This document shows positions 40,848-50,272 of a stretch of 55,120 nucleotides of DNA, one piece after another (the first letter of the stretch is position 1; each line of letters opens with the position of its first letter). Both the position numbers and the translations under genes were made by a program. This stretch comes from Oscillospiraceae bacterium. Its GTDB lineage: Bacteria; Bacillota; Clostridia; Oscillospirales; CAG-272. Location: positions 1 through 55,120 of the forward strand of contig SVRN01000012.1 of NCBI GenBank assembly GCA_015064805.1, written 5' to 3'. Under the pieces are notes generated by a model. That model searched no databases. It worked only from the letters and a program-made list of their open reading frames with translations, and was not told where the DNA came from.

Positions 40848-43115
40848 TTATGTGAACGCTTCCCTTTCCCATTCCAATACTCGTGCTGTCACCTCGTCCG
40901 CGCGGAGGCGGTCGATGGCATATGCACGTCGGAGGAGCTCGGGCGGGATGCACTCATCATACTTTTCAAATACGGGAATCTCACCATGCTCCATCAAAGC
41001 ATCACAATCAATTCCCTGCGTTCTGACTTTGTCGGCCAATCGGGACAACCACTCGTTACCGTCTTGGGTATCCAGCTTAAAGGTCATATAGTTGCATCCT
41101 TCAAACTCGATGGATGATACTCCCAGCTCGCCCGCGTACTTTTTCAGATATTTACGGCAGGTGCGGAACGAGCGCGTTCCAAGCCACGGGAACAGACACC
41201 AGTTGAATCCGCCAAGGTGAACTAAAGAATGCTGCAGCATTCCCGTATTGCGAGCCACGTGACGGGCATTTTGAAGCCTCTGGACGGCGTTTTCCTTTAG
41301 ATAAGGGTAAATGGTATCCTCCTGCAAAACGCGGCGCATACGCTCTTGTATCTTGGTGTGGATCTCACCGAAGTCTCCCGGCCAGGAGACCTCCATCTTG
41401 CCGAGAACGCTCTTGACGTAGATGAGCTTTCGGGCTATATCCAGCTCCTCAACCTCCCAGACGCGTCCTGCCAACGCAAATCGATCGCCGACCGGTGGCG
41501 GTGTGGTGATCGTGCCGATCTCGTCTGAACCACAACGCACGGTATAGTCCTCGCTGTCCTTGAATACGGCGTAGAATTTGAAACTCTTGATCAACCGTTC
41601 ACCTTTCATGCCGACGATCAGACCCTTTTCCTCGGTCATCTCAAGATATTCCTGCTGGACCATGGAAATGATCAGCGTGCGGTAATCCTCGCGGCTGACC
41701 GCGTGGAACGGCGGTAAGGACAAGACGCGCTCCGCCAGCATTTTGGGCGATAACTCACCCGAAGCGGCCAGGATACTGAGCGTTTGATGGAATAATAAGC
41801 TCATCGGCATGCGACGGATATTCGGCGGCTCAATAAAGCGTTCCTCAATATACAACTGTACAATTGCGATCGCGCGTAGCAGCTCCCAGGGCATCAGCTG
41901 TGGCAGCGGTGTATTGGGTAGCGGATCCTCCTCGCGGAACACCATCATCATTTCAGGCGGCTGTCCGCGACGTCCAGAGCGTCCAAGACGCTGTAAGAAC
42001 GACGACACAGAATGAGGTGATTCACTTTGCATAACCCGCTCAAGACGGCCGATATCGATACCAAGCTCCATGGTTACCGTGGCGCAGGTAACGACCATGC
42101 TGTCCTCGTCTTTCATTTTGGTTTCCGCTTCTTCACGGATAGCAGCGGAAAGATTACCGTGGTGAATGAGAAAAACATCCTGATCCCCACGCTGTGCCGC
42201 GATCTGACGCAAGGTAGCGGTCAGGTATTCGGTTTCCTCGCGCGAATTGGAAAACACCAGTGATTTACGATCCTTGACGCAATCGTACATATATTCATAT
42301 CCTGCGTCAAGCGTTGCCGTAACAGATTCCTGCCCCTCGGCGGGCGGCTGTTTTCTTGCTTTTTCCGTTTGATCTTCTTTCAGATTTTGAATATAGAAAT
42401 GCTCCATTCCCAAGCGCCAGCGATTTTTGCCCTCGGGAAAAACAGGAACGTCAACGGCAATGGCTGAGCTACCTGCAAGCCAGGTAGCAGCAAGACCTGC
42501 GTCGCCAACGGTAGCCGACAGGCCAATACGACGCGGCTCGTGACCAATCAGACGTGAGAGTCTTGTCAGCTGGCAAATGATCTGATTGCCTCGATCCGAG
42601 CCAGTCAGCGTGTGGATCTCGTCCACGACGATATAGCGAAGATCGGCAAACAGGCGTACGATGTCGTTGGATCGATTCATCAGCATGGATTCAAGTGATT
42701 CGGGCGTGATCTGCAAAATACCGCGCGGTTTCTCTAACAGCTTTCGCTTATGCGAGGCCGCGACGTCGCCGTGCCAGTGGGTAACGGCAATGCCCGATTC
42801 ATCCAGTAGCTCTTCCATACGGCCGAACTGATCGTTGATCAGACTTTTGAGGGGTGCGATATAAAGCGCGCCGATGCTGTTGGGCGGATCCTGCCACAGA
42901 TCTGCTAAAATTGGAAAGAAGACGGCCTCGGTCTTACCGCTTGCTGTAGAGGACGTCAACAGTAAATGGTGATCACTCTCAAACAGTGTTTTCGCCGCCG
43001 CGATCTGTACGCCGCGCAACGATTCCCATGAATGACGATAGATAAATTCACGTATGAAGTCGGGAAAACGTTCAAAAATCAGCTCGGCGTCCCTCTCGGC
43101 TCCGTTTTGTTGCAT
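40848..43115 (-). CDS. SngC-like Lhr-type DEAD/DEAH helicase (Shango-like)
   Basis: 755 aa, third gene of the leftward operon; AAGGAGG upstream of ATG 43115. Superfamily 2 helicase: motif I TSSTASGKTEA (about 54-64), motif II VVDEIHTL, motif III LSATVGD, and motif VI LQRLGRSGRRGQPP, then a winged-helix and Lhr-like C-terminal region (about 430-755). Lhr-like helicases occur in BREX type 2 and in Shango (SngC). With the TerB and ATPase genes before it, Shango is the better match. It presumably translocates on foreign DNA. Confidence 0.88.
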   Translation of the reverse strand: MQQNGAERDAELIFERFPDFIREFIYRHSWESLRGVQIAAAKTLFESDHHLLLTSSTASGKTEAVFFPILADLWQDPPNSIGALYIAPLKSLINDQFGRMEELLDESGIAVTHWHGDVAASHKRKLLEKPRGILQITPESLESMLMNRSNDIVRLFADLRYIVVDEIHTLTGSDRGNQIICQLTRLSRLIGHEPRRIGLSATVGDAGLAATWLAGSSAIAVDVPVFPEGKNRWRLGMEHFYIQNLKEDQTEKARKQPPAEGQESVTATLDAGYEYMYDCVKDRKSLVFSNSREETEYLTATLRQIAAQRGDQDVFLIHHGNLSAAIREEAETKMKDEDSMVVTCATVTMELGIDIGRLERVMQSESPHSVSSFLQRLGRSGRRGQPPEMMMVFREEDPLPNTPLPQLMPWELLRAIAIVQLYIEERFIEPPNIRRMPMSLLFHQTLSILAASGELSPKMLAERVLSLPPFHAVSREDYRTLIISMVQQEYLEMTEEKGLIVGMKGERLIKSFKFYAVFKDSEDYTVRCGSDEIGTITTPPPVGDRFALAGRVWEVEELDIARKLIYVKSVLGKMEVSWPGDFGEIHTKIQERMRRVLQEDTIYPYLKENAVQRLQNARHVARNTGMLQHSLVHLGGFNWCLFPWLGTRSFRTCRKYLKKYAGELGVSSIEFEGCNYMTFKLDTQDGNEWLSRLADKVRTQGIDCDALMEHGEIPVFEKYDECIPPELLRRAYAIDRLRADEVTARVLEWEREAFT

Positions 43116-43136
43116 ACGTTCAGAAGCCTCCTTCCG

Positions 43137-44531
43137 TTAAAAATCAATATCCTCCGGCTTGAAATTGACCGCAGACGGCTCGCGGCTGGTACTCGCGGCG
43201 ATCTGCTCCTCCGCCTCCTCTGCGGCCCGGCGGTCGGTCTTGAGCGTGACGGCACTGCCGAGAACGCTCTCAAAGGTCGCGTCAGGATTTTGCATCAAAA
43301 TGTGCAGCACGGTCATATAGTCGCGCAGCATTTCACGCGGCGTGATCATACTGTCCGCTCCCGCACGCGAAAGACAAAGCTGCAAAAATTGCTGCATCTG
43401 GTCCATCGTGATACGAGGCTCCCAATTGTAATTCTGGGCGTGCAGATTGGTGATACGAACGATCAGCGCGAGCAGTTCGTCATCGCTCAAGCGGCGCAGA
43501 CGAATGACGGGGCCGATCAGATTCTTATAGCCTTCTGCAGAGAATCGGCTGTCGCAAAGACGGCTGCGAAGCGCCTCGTAGCTGAAAAGTCCTCTGCGGG
43601 TATCCTCCAAAAACTGAGGTGTGCCGCCAAGGATCAACTCAAGCCCTGGGGCTCTTCCCTGCAGCGTGTCGTTGAACATGGAGAGGATCTTCTCATAGTT
43701 ATTCTCACGGCTGATACGATGAACGATCTTATACAGGTTGACGCATTCATCAATGAAAACGACCATGCCGCGATAGCCCATCAGGCGGACAAGCGCCGCC
43801 CAGAGCTTGAGAAAATCGTACCAGTTGTCGTCGTCGATGATGATGGATACGTGAAATCCAAGAGCAGCGCGGGCTTCGGTCTTGTTGGAAAATTCACCGC
43901 GGAGCCAGCGCAAGCAAGCACTTTTCTTTTGCTCGGCCGCCAGCTCGTCACTCTCGTTCCAAGCGTCAAAATATGCGGTGATCACCTTGGAGAAATCAAA
44001 TCCGCCTACGAAGAACTCGACTTCACGCAGCTTTTCAAACACCAGCGCGCGCAGCTTTTCGGAAAACTCGGGCATATCGGGCGAAAAACCGCGTTCCATC
44101 ACCTCGGCCTGCAACGTGGTCAGCCAACGTGCCAGAATTTTGGGCAACGCCGCACCGTCGGGCGACGCCTTGGATGCAAGATTTTTCATCAGCTCGCGAT
44201 AGGTCGCAACGCCGCTGCCACCGCTACCGTATAAACGGCGCTCGGGCGAAAGATCTACGTCGGCGGTCACGAAATCGCGCTCTAGCGCGTAACCGCGGAC
44301 GAGCTGGATCAAAAAGCTCTTACCGCTACCGTAGCGACCGACCAAAAAGCGCATACCTCCGCCGTCCTCGCTGACAAGCTCAAGGTCGGACAAGAACGCG
44401 TTGATCTCATCCGTGCGGCCAATGGCCATATAGGGAGCACCCGCGCGCGGCACGACACCCGCCGAAACGGATGCAAGCAACGAAGTCAAAATACGCTTGG
44501 GTACCTGTTGTTTACGCTCGGTTATAGACAT
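43137..44531 (-). CDS. SngB-like/BrxD-like ATP-binding protein (Shango-like)
   Basis: 464 aa from ATG 44531 (AGGAGG 7 nt upstream; an in-frame TTG two codons earlier is not needed). AAA+-like ATPase of the DUF2791/BREX ATP-binding type: Walker A GRYGSGKS (65-72), Walker B GMVVFIDECVNLY (about 258-270), and a C-terminal helical region (IRLRRLSDDELLALIVRI). It lies 21 bp before the helicase gene and 27 bp after the TerB gene. In Shango, SngB is the ATPase that couples to the helicase. Confidence 0.87.
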   Translation of the reverse strand: MSITERKQQVPKRILTSLLASVSAGVVPRAGAPYMAIGRTDEINAFLSDLELVSEDGGGMRFLVGRYGSGKSFLIQLVRGYALERDFVTADVDLSPERRLYGSGGSGVATYRELMKNLASKASPDGAALPKILARWLTTLQAEVMERGFSPDMPEFSEKLRALVFEKLREVEFFVGGFDFSKVITAYFDAWNESDELAAEQKKSACLRWLRGEFSNKTEARAALGFHVSIIIDDDNWYDFLKLWAALVRLMGYRGMVVFIDECVNLYKIVHRISRENNYEKILSMFNDTLQGRAPGLELILGGTPQFLEDTRRGLFSYEALRSRLCDSRFSAEGYKNLIGPVIRLRRLSDDELLALIVRITNLHAQNYNWEPRITMDQMQQFLQLCLSRAGADSMITPREMLRDYMTVLHILMQNPDATFESVLGSAVTLKTDRRAAEEAEEQIAASTSREPSAVNFKPEDIDF

Positions 44532-44558
44532 AGCCAAGCCTCCTTTACTTTAATCATG

Positions 44559-46220
44559 TTACTGCTTCAGCAACGATGCAATATCATCTCTGTAGTCCTC
44601 GATCATAGCGTAGCCACCGTGCTCGTTTTCTTCGATCAGAATATCTCCGAATACGTCCGATGCCAGCGTGTTGATCTCTTCGACCAGCGCATCAGGCAAT
44701 TTGCCAAGCTGCCGCGCAATTTCTTTTACCTGCGTCATATCCTGACGGTCAATGGCGCAAAGCAACGCCGCATACGGCTTTAGTGCGACGGCGAGGTCAG
44801 TATCATCTTGAGCAACGATTTCTGCCTCCTGTGGCGGTTCTTCCGCGACGGCGGTCGGCTCCGACTGTGGCTCTTCAAAGGCTTCCACAAGCTGTCGCGT
44901 CACGTCCCAGGAGGACTGCTCGATCTCCTCCGCGTGGCTGAGGGAAAGCTCGGTCGTGGGCAGATCGTACAGCGTCTCGTATGCAGGGCGCTCTTCCATG
45001 ATGGGCTTTCTTTTGGATGGAAAGACTTGCGCGAAATATTCGTCTAAAATGGCTTTCACCTGATCGGGCAAAGCGTAAACGCTGAGCTTCGATTTCATGC
45101 CAAAGAGACCGCGCAATTTGTTTTCGGTATATTTGATAATATCCGTGATTAAAAATCTTAACTCGTGCGAACGGTTAAAAGAGCAGTAATCCACTTCGAT
45201 ACGTCGCTTCATGCGTCCCGAGCAAAGCGCGCCGATGAAGCTGTCTCGACTCAAGGTCGCCTTTTGCATTTTTGTCGCGGCAAAGGATGTGTTTTGTTCT
45301 TCCAGTGCCTTTACGGCAACTGAAATGGCCGCGGGAATATGCTCGTTCATCGCGTTTTTCTGTGCAGAGCCTGCAAGATAAAGCTTGCTTTTTCGATAAT
45401 TGTAATTGGTACAAAACGTCAGATAGATCTGCGCATCCTGCGTCGTATCGTCGCCCGTGGGACAAGCGTAAAACTCCTTGAAGGAGCTGTTATCCGCGAT
45501 AATGGGCAACACGTCCGCCAATACCTGCGCGGGTGGCGCGAGACGATGGATCAAGCTGTAATCGCAGATCCAATCGGCCAGATACCGATTGAGAAGCGGA
45601 TAGGTCTGACGATAGCGCTTCCATATCTCGCACATCATGCGCTGTCCGTCGGCGGGGGCAATACGATCGGTCAGATTGATGATTTCAAATAAATACAAGA
45701 AAATATAGCTGTAATCGGTCTCGGGATACTCTCCCCCGCGGATGCAATCGCGCCAGTGCAAATACCAATCAAGCTGTGCGCGATTCATCTGATCGTACTG
45801 GGGCATGTACGAGAAAAACGGAACGGGATCACAAGGTGCGCCGTGTCGATCGTAAAGCGCGTTCGCCATAGCGCAAAACCGCTCGTAAAAGCCGAAATTA
45901 CTGCGCCAGGGATAGATCCTCACCTCGCTGATGAGCGGATGGCGCGGTTGATAGCGCAGCTGCGGCTCGGGTGGCGTCGGCTTCTTGATCGAGGCGCTCG
46001 GCTGAGTAAGCGATCCTGACGAAGGGATCTTTCCCTCGGTAGGAACGCTAGCACTCTCTTGCTTTTTAGGTGGTTCAAACTCGATTTCCGTCGCCTCGGT
46101 ATTGGCGCGTGAAGGGGCGGAGGTGGGTCTTACCGTCTTTTTTTGAGGAAGCAGGCTCTCAATATCCCAAAAATCATCCAGCGCATTCGCTGACTTTTTC
46201 GAATTTTGATCGTTGTTCAT
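44559..46220 (-). CDS. SngA-like TerB-N/TerB-C protein (Shango-like)
   Basis: 553 aa from ATG 46220 (GGAAGGAGG upstream). The first 90 residues are a low-complexity Pro/Ser/Glu linker. A TerB-N-type region follows (about 95-290; WRSNFGFYERFCAMANALY, YSYIFLYLFEIINL), then a linker, and a TerB-C-like end (LLCAIDRQDMTQVKEIARQLG, LVEEINTLASDVFGDILIEE). TerB domains sense or scaffold in tellurite-type stress and phage defence modules. Gene order TerB-ATPase-helicase is that of Shango. Confidence 0.83.
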   Translation of the reverse strand: MNNDQNSKKSANALDDFWDIESLLPQKKTVRPTSAPSRANTEATEIEFEPPKKQESASVPTEGKIPSSGSLTQPSASIKKPTPPEPQLRYQPRHPLISEVRIYPWRSNFGFYERFCAMANALYDRHGAPCDPVPFFSYMPQYDQMNRAQLDWYLHWRDCIRGGEYPETDYSYIFLYLFEIINLTDRIAPADGQRMMCEIWKRYRQTYPLLNRYLADWICDYSLIHRLAPPAQVLADVLPIIADNSSFKEFYACPTGDDTTQDAQIYLTFCTNYNYRKSKLYLAGSAQKNAMNEHIPAAISVAVKALEEQNTSFAATKMQKATLSRDSFIGALCSGRMKRRIEVDYCSFNRSHELRFLITDIIKYTENKLRGLFGMKSKLSVYALPDQVKAILDEYFAQVFPSKRKPIMEERPAYETLYDLPTTELSLSHAEEIEQSSWDVTRQLVEAFEEPQSEPTAVAEEPPQEAEIVAQDDTDLAVALKPYAALLCAIDRQDMTQVKEIARQLGKLPDALVEEINTLASDVFGDILIEENEHGGYAMIEDYRDDIASLLKQ

Positions 46221-46252
46221 AGCCGTTCCTCCTTCCCCGTTTGTATCTATAA

Positions 46253-46281
46253 ATTATATCACAGAAATATAATGTTGTCAA
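46253..46281 (-). promoter_or_regulatory. Consensus promoter of the Shango-like operon
   Basis: Minus strand TTGACA (46281-46276), 17-bp spacer, TATAAT (46258-46253), a perfect sigma-A promoter implying constitutive expression. Confidence 0.88.
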
Positions 46282-46351
46282 TTCTTTTTCGACTTTATTC
46301 CATTCATTTGAAGTTCAAAAAAGAGTCATTGAAAAAAATTACGCTTTTCCC

Positions 46352-46380
46352 TTGCAATTCGTAACAATTTCGTCTATAAT
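46352..46380 (+). promoter_or_regulatory. Promoter of ireB-ribF
   Basis: TTGCAA 46352-46357, 17-bp spacer, TATAAT 46375-46380. Confidence 0.78.
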
Positions 46381-46408
46381 ATACTCATATGGGAAATGAG
46401 GTGGTATT

Positions 46409-46687
46409 TTGATCAACCAAAACAACGAAAACATCAACCTTGAAAAGGAGCACACCGTCGGCGCCGAGCAGGTGTTGAGCGAGATTTACGATGCTCTTAA
46501 GGAAAAGGGTTATAATCCCGTCATGCAGATCGTCGGCTATTTGCTGACCGAGGACCCTACCTATATCACCAATTATAATCACGCACGCGCCTTGATCTGC
46601 AAGGTAGACCGCGACGAGCTGCTGGGCGAGATCGTTCGCTTTTACTTCGAAGAAAAGCACAAAAACGACGATACATCGGAGGATTGA
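46409..46687 (+). CDS. ireB: IreB-family regulatory phosphoprotein
   Basis: 92 aa from TTG 46409 (GAGGTGG upstream; no in-frame ATG fits). IreB is a small target of the PASTA kinase IreK in Enterococcus and affects cell-wall antibiotic tolerance. Core block VLSEIYDALKEKGYNPVMQIVGYLLTEDPTYIT (split over residues 21-53) is the family signature. It is followed 3 bp later by ribF. Confidence 0.9.
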   Translation: MINQNNENINLEKEHTVGAEQVLSEIYDALKEKGYNPVMQIVGYLLTEDPTYITNYNHARALICKVDRDELLGEIVRFYFEEKHKNDDTSED

Positions 46688-46690
46688 TGC

Positions 46691-47647
46691 GTGCCGTCCG
46701 TTTGTTTGATTGACTTAAAAAGCGGCCTTCCCGCTGCTTTTCCTGCACCGTGTGATTTTGTCTTGGCTCTTGGAAATTTTGACGGTGTCCATCTTGCCCA
46801 TCGGGCTTTGCTGACCGCTACGGTGAAAAAAGCGGCAAGCTTGGATGGATGTCACAGTGCCGTCTTTTGCTTTGATCCGCCGTCCTCGGACTATCTTTTC
46901 AGAAACGGTGGCGAGCATTTATCCACGCTACGAGAAAAGCTCGATATGTTTTTCGCGTGCGGCATCGAATATGCGTTTTTGGCTGATTTCCCCTCTTTGC
47001 GCGATATGACAGCCGAGCAATTCATTGAACAAATATTACGAAAAATGTGCCGGGCAAAGGCTGTTGTCTGCGGTTTTAATTTCCGATTTGGACAAGGTGG
47101 AAAAGGTGATGCCGCCATGCTTGCGGAAACATTGGGAGAACTGTATACCGAGATCATCGCCCCCTATTCAGTTCAACTGCCCAACCAAACGGAGCAAACT
47201 GTTGTCAGCTCCACCCAAATTCACGCAGCGCTACGCCAAGGCGACGTTGATGCGGCGAAACTCATGCTGGGACAGCCCTATGCCCTTACCGCTCCTGTCG
47301 TCCGTGGCAAGCAGCTTGGACGCAAGCTTGGTATTCCCACCATCAATCAATACGCCCCCGAAGGCAAGCTGTTGCCTGCCGCAGGTATATACATCACCCG
47401 CGCGAAGATTGGCGAGAATTGGATCGGCGGTGTGTCTAACGTCGGCGTTCATCCCACGGTGGATAAGCAAGCCGCGCTCAACTGCGAAACGCATCTGCTC
47501 GACTTTGACGACAACGTTTACGACCGCGTCGTAACGATTGAATTCATCAAGCGCCTGCGAGATGAAAAACGCTTTGAAACGGTAGAAGAATTGCGCAAGA
47601 CCATTGCGGGTGACATACAAAAAGCGACGGAATATTTCAATCAATAA
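46691..47647 (+). CDS. ribF: Bifunctional riboflavin kinase / FAD synthetase
   Basis: 318 aa from GTG 46691, with GGAGG inside the end of ireB. It makes FMN then FAD. N-terminal nucleotidyltransferase with ALGNFDGVHLAHRAL (about 26-40) and CGFNFRFGQGG (about 125), C-terminal riboflavin kinase with RGKQLGRKLGIPT and PTVDKQAALNCETHLLDFD. Coupled to ireB. Confidence 0.95.
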   Translation: MPSVCLIDLKSGLPAAFPAPCDFVLALGNFDGVHLAHRALLTATVKKAASLDGCHSAVFCFDPPSSDYLFRNGGEHLSTLREKLDMFFACGIEYAFLADFPSLRDMTAEQFIEQILRKMCRAKAVVCGFNFRFGQGGKGDAAMLAETLGELYTEIIAPYSVQLPNQTEQTVVSSTQIHAALRQGDVDAAKLMLGQPYALTAPVVRGKQLGRKLGIPTINQYAPEGKLLPAAGIYITRAKIGENWIGGVSNVGVHPTVDKQAALNCETHLLDFDDNVYDRVVTIEFIKRLRDEKRFETVEELRKTIAGDIQKATEYFNQ

Positions 47648-47651
47648 AACC

Positions 47652-47682
47652 AAAAGGAACGATTTGATTCGTTCCTTTTTTC
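47652..47682 (+). terminator. Terminator of ribF
   Basis: AAAAGGAACGA/TCGTTCCTTTT followed by TTTTC. Confidence 0.88.
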
Positions 47683-47743
47683 TTTGTCTCCATTCAAAAG
47701 CACACCGCATATACTGGCATAAATCATATCAGGAGGATGACGT

Positions 47744-48205
47744 ATGAACGAAACAAATCAACCGCCCATGAGCGGCACGGGCTATCTCATCGTTCGGGTA
47801 AGCACCGCTCTTGGGGCCATTCCCGTTGAGGGAGCGACGGTCACGGTACGAAGCCACCTTGCTTCTGTCGCACCCGGCACGGAGCGCGGTTCGATCATTC
47901 AAGTATTTATTAGCAACCGCGACGGAAATACACCTCGCATCGCGCTGACAGCCCCCGGACGCTCCAATAGTACCTCACCGGGTAACGGAATTCCCTATGC
48001 CACGTACAACATCGACGTCGAGGCCGACGGCTTTTACAGCCAGTATTTCAGCAACGTCCCCGTATATGACGGCATAACCTCGATCCAACCGGCAACGCTG
48101 GCACCTATCTCCCAAAATCCTAACCTCGACCGCATCACGGACGGGGATCGATATTTTGATGAAAACGTCAACCCCGAGCTGCGCCCACGAGCAGGACAGC
48201 CCTGA
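47744..48205 (+). CDS. Spore-associated-type protein with carboxypeptidase-regulatory-like fold
   Basis: 153 aa with AGGAGG upstream. No signal peptide. The middle (GYLIVRVSTALGAIPVEGATVTVR...YNIDVEADGFYSQYFSNVPVYDGITSIQPATLAP) has the pattern of a carboxypeptidase regulatory-like beta-sandwich. It begins a three-gene run with two peptidoglycan-binding proteins. Made in the cytoplasm, it may act in the mother cell on the spore surface; this is inferred from the context. Confidence 0.75.
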   Translation: MNETNQPPMSGTGYLIVRVSTALGAIPVEGATVTVRSHLASVAPGTERGSIIQVFISNRDGNTPRIALTAPGRSNSTSPGNGIPYATYNIDVEADGFYSQYFSNVPVYDGITSIQPATLAPISQNPNLDRITDGDRYFDENVNPELRPRAGQP

Positions 48206-48224
48206 TTGACAGAAAGGACGACAT

Positions 48225-49634
48225 ATGCCCGCAGATCTTCCGTTTATTCCCGATTTTATCACGGTGCATCTGGGTGCACCGAACGATGACACAGCGCCTA
48301 ACGTAACGCTTCCATTTATTGACTATATCAAAAACGTAGCGTCCAGCGAGATCTATCCGACCTGGCCTGAAAATGCCCTCCGCGCCAACATTTACGCCCA
48401 AATATCCTTCGCCCTCAACCGCGTTTATACCGAATACTACCGCTCGCGCGGCTATCCCTTCGATATCACTTCTTCCACAGCATACGATCAATATTTTGTC
48501 AACGGACGCGATATTTTCGAGAATATCGACCGCATCGTATCCGAAATATTCAATTCCTACTTACGTCGCCCCGGCAGCGTTGAGCCATTGTTTGCCCAAT
48601 ATTGCGACGGGATCAACGTCACCTGCCCGGGCGGTCTTTCTCAATGGGGGAGCGTCACGCTGGCCAATCAAAATCTTACCCCTTATGAGATCCTCCAAAA
48701 TTACTACGGAGAAAATCTGGAGATCGTTACCGACGTTCCCGTCGGGAGCGTGGAAGCGTCAGTTCCGCCCGTTTTGCTCCGCCTGGGCAGCTCAAGCGAT
48801 GACGTCCGTACCGTTCAGATCCGCCTCAATCGCATCTCCAATAACTTCCCTTCCATCCCAAAGATCGTAGAAACCGACGGCATCTTTCTTGAAGATACGC
48901 AAAGCGCCGTGCGACGGTTTCAAGAGATCTTCAATCTCACACCCGATGGGGTCGTGGGACGGGCTACGTGGTACGCGATCGAGCGTATCTACAGCAGCGT
49001 CAAACGTCTCAATGAGCTCAACTCCGAGGGGATTTCGCTGCAAGAGGTCACCAAACAATATCCCGAAGTTCTCCGCTTGGGATCGACAGGCATCGGCGTG
49101 AGCAATCTGCAGTATTTTATCGATTATCTTTCCGCCTTCTACGACAGCATCCCCCCGCTGACCATTGACGGTAGCTTCGGCCCCTCGACCGAGCAAGCAG
49201 TCAAGGACGCGCAACGCACCTTCGGGCTGGAGGCAGACGGCGTGGTGGGCGAATTGACGTGGGATGCCATTTATAACGCGTATCTGGGCATCGTAGAGGG
49301 GATTCCCATTCGTTACACAGAGGGAAACGTTATTCCCTATCCAGGGTTCCTTTTGCGTCTTGGCGCGGAGTCTGAGATTGTTCGAGTATTGCAGGAATAT
49401 CTGAACTACGTTTCAATCTCATTCCCCGAAATCCCCGGTGTTAATCCCACGGGATACTTTGGTAATCGTACGCAGGAGGCCGTGATCGCCTTTCAAACGC
49501 TGATCGGACTGCCCGCCAACGGCGTCGTAGGTGCGCTGACGTGGAACGCATTGACCGACCTGTACAGCGATCTTTATAACGGCAGCCGTGTCAACGAGGG
49601 ACAATACCCCGGCTACGAGCTGGGAGCCACATAA
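48225..49634 (+). CDS. SpoIID-like protein with three peptidoglycan-binding domains
   Basis: 469 aa, no signal peptide. Residues about 25-155 resemble the SpoIID/LytB domain (LPFIDYIKNVASSEIYPTWP, ALRANIYAQISFALNR, GGLSQWGSVTLAN). Three PG_binding_1 domains follow (about 187-260, 285-365, 385-455), each with GDV-type start and DGVVGxxTW ending. SpoIID is a lytic transglycosylase of engulfment; this form may bind or remodel cortex from the mother-cell side. It lies 19 bp after the preceding gene. Confidence 0.82.
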   Translation: MPADLPFIPDFITVHLGAPNDDTAPNVTLPFIDYIKNVASSEIYPTWPENALRANIYAQISFALNRVYTEYYRSRGYPFDITSSTAYDQYFVNGRDIFENIDRIVSEIFNSYLRRPGSVEPLFAQYCDGINVTCPGGLSQWGSVTLANQNLTPYEILQNYYGENLEIVTDVPVGSVEASVPPVLLRLGSSSDDVRTVQIRLNRISNNFPSIPKIVETDGIFLEDTQSAVRRFQEIFNLTPDGVVGRATWYAIERIYSSVKRLNELNSEGISLQEVTKQYPEVLRLGSTGIGVSNLQYFIDYLSAFYDSIPPLTIDGSFGPSTEQAVKDAQRTFGLEADGVVGELTWDAIYNAYLGIVEGIPIRYTEGNVIPYPGFLLRLGAESEIVRVLQEYLNYVSISFPEIPGVNPTGYFGNRTQEAVIAFQTLIGLPANGVVGALTWNALTDLYSDLYNGSRVNEGQYPGYELGAT

Positions 49635-49649
49635 GGGAGGAGGAGGATC

Positions 49650-50180
49650 ATGCCACAAGAAAACAATGAGCGCGAATACATTTTGAATCTTCAGCGTTAC
49701 CTGCGTCAGCTTTCCGTTACCGAGCCGTTGCTCAAGACACCGCCGCCGGACGGGATCTACGACACGGCAACGCAGGACGCCGTACGTACCTATCAACAGC
49801 TACGAGGTCTTTCTCCAACGGGACGGGTGGATTTTGAAACGTGGACGCGTCTATACGAGGATTATTTGGCGTCGCTGAATCGGCAAGCTCGATCCGAGGG
49901 ATTTTATCTTTTCCCTGATGGCCCTAATAATTTCGCCATCTATCCCGACGACGAGGACTTTCTCGTCACGATCGTCCAGTATATTCTAAACGAACTGCGC
50001 GTCGCCTACCACGACATTCCGCAAAACAGCCAATCCGGCATCTATGATGCGGAGACACGGCAAGGTGTTTTGACGTTTCAGCGCCGTTTAGGACTGGCGG
50101 AAAATGATCGCGTCGATCGCGCAACGTGGAACGCGCTTGTGAGAGAGCACGATCGATTATTGAATGAAAATGAGCAGTGA
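49650..50180 (+). CDS. Peptidoglycan-binding domain protein
   Basis: 176 aa from ATG 49650 with GGAGGAGG upstream. Two PG_binding_1-like halves (about 10-70 with DGIYDTATQDAVRTYQQLRG; about 105-165 with SGIYDAETRQGVLTFQRRLG). No signal peptide or catalytic domain. Likely expressed and used with the two upstream proteins. Confidence 0.8.
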   Translation: MPQENNEREYILNLQRYLRQLSVTEPLLKTPPPDGIYDTATQDAVRTYQQLRGLSPTGRVDFETWTRLYEDYLASLNRQARSEGFYLFPDGPNNFAIYPDDEDFLVTIVQYILNELRVAYHDIPQNSQSGIYDAETRQGVLTFQRRLGLAENDRVDRATWNALVREHDRLLNENEQ

Positions 50181-50272
50181 TATCTCTTCTTTGGCATAAG
50201 CGTGCGTTGCTTTGTCTAAAATAGATACGGAACAAACGGACGCACGTCCGAAACATGAAGAGGTGTACGCAC

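Noticed and set aside
40848-44531. BREX type 2 system
   Set aside because: Only ATPase and helicase parts are shared; pglX, pglZ and brxA/B-type genes are absent, and the TerB gene points to Shango.
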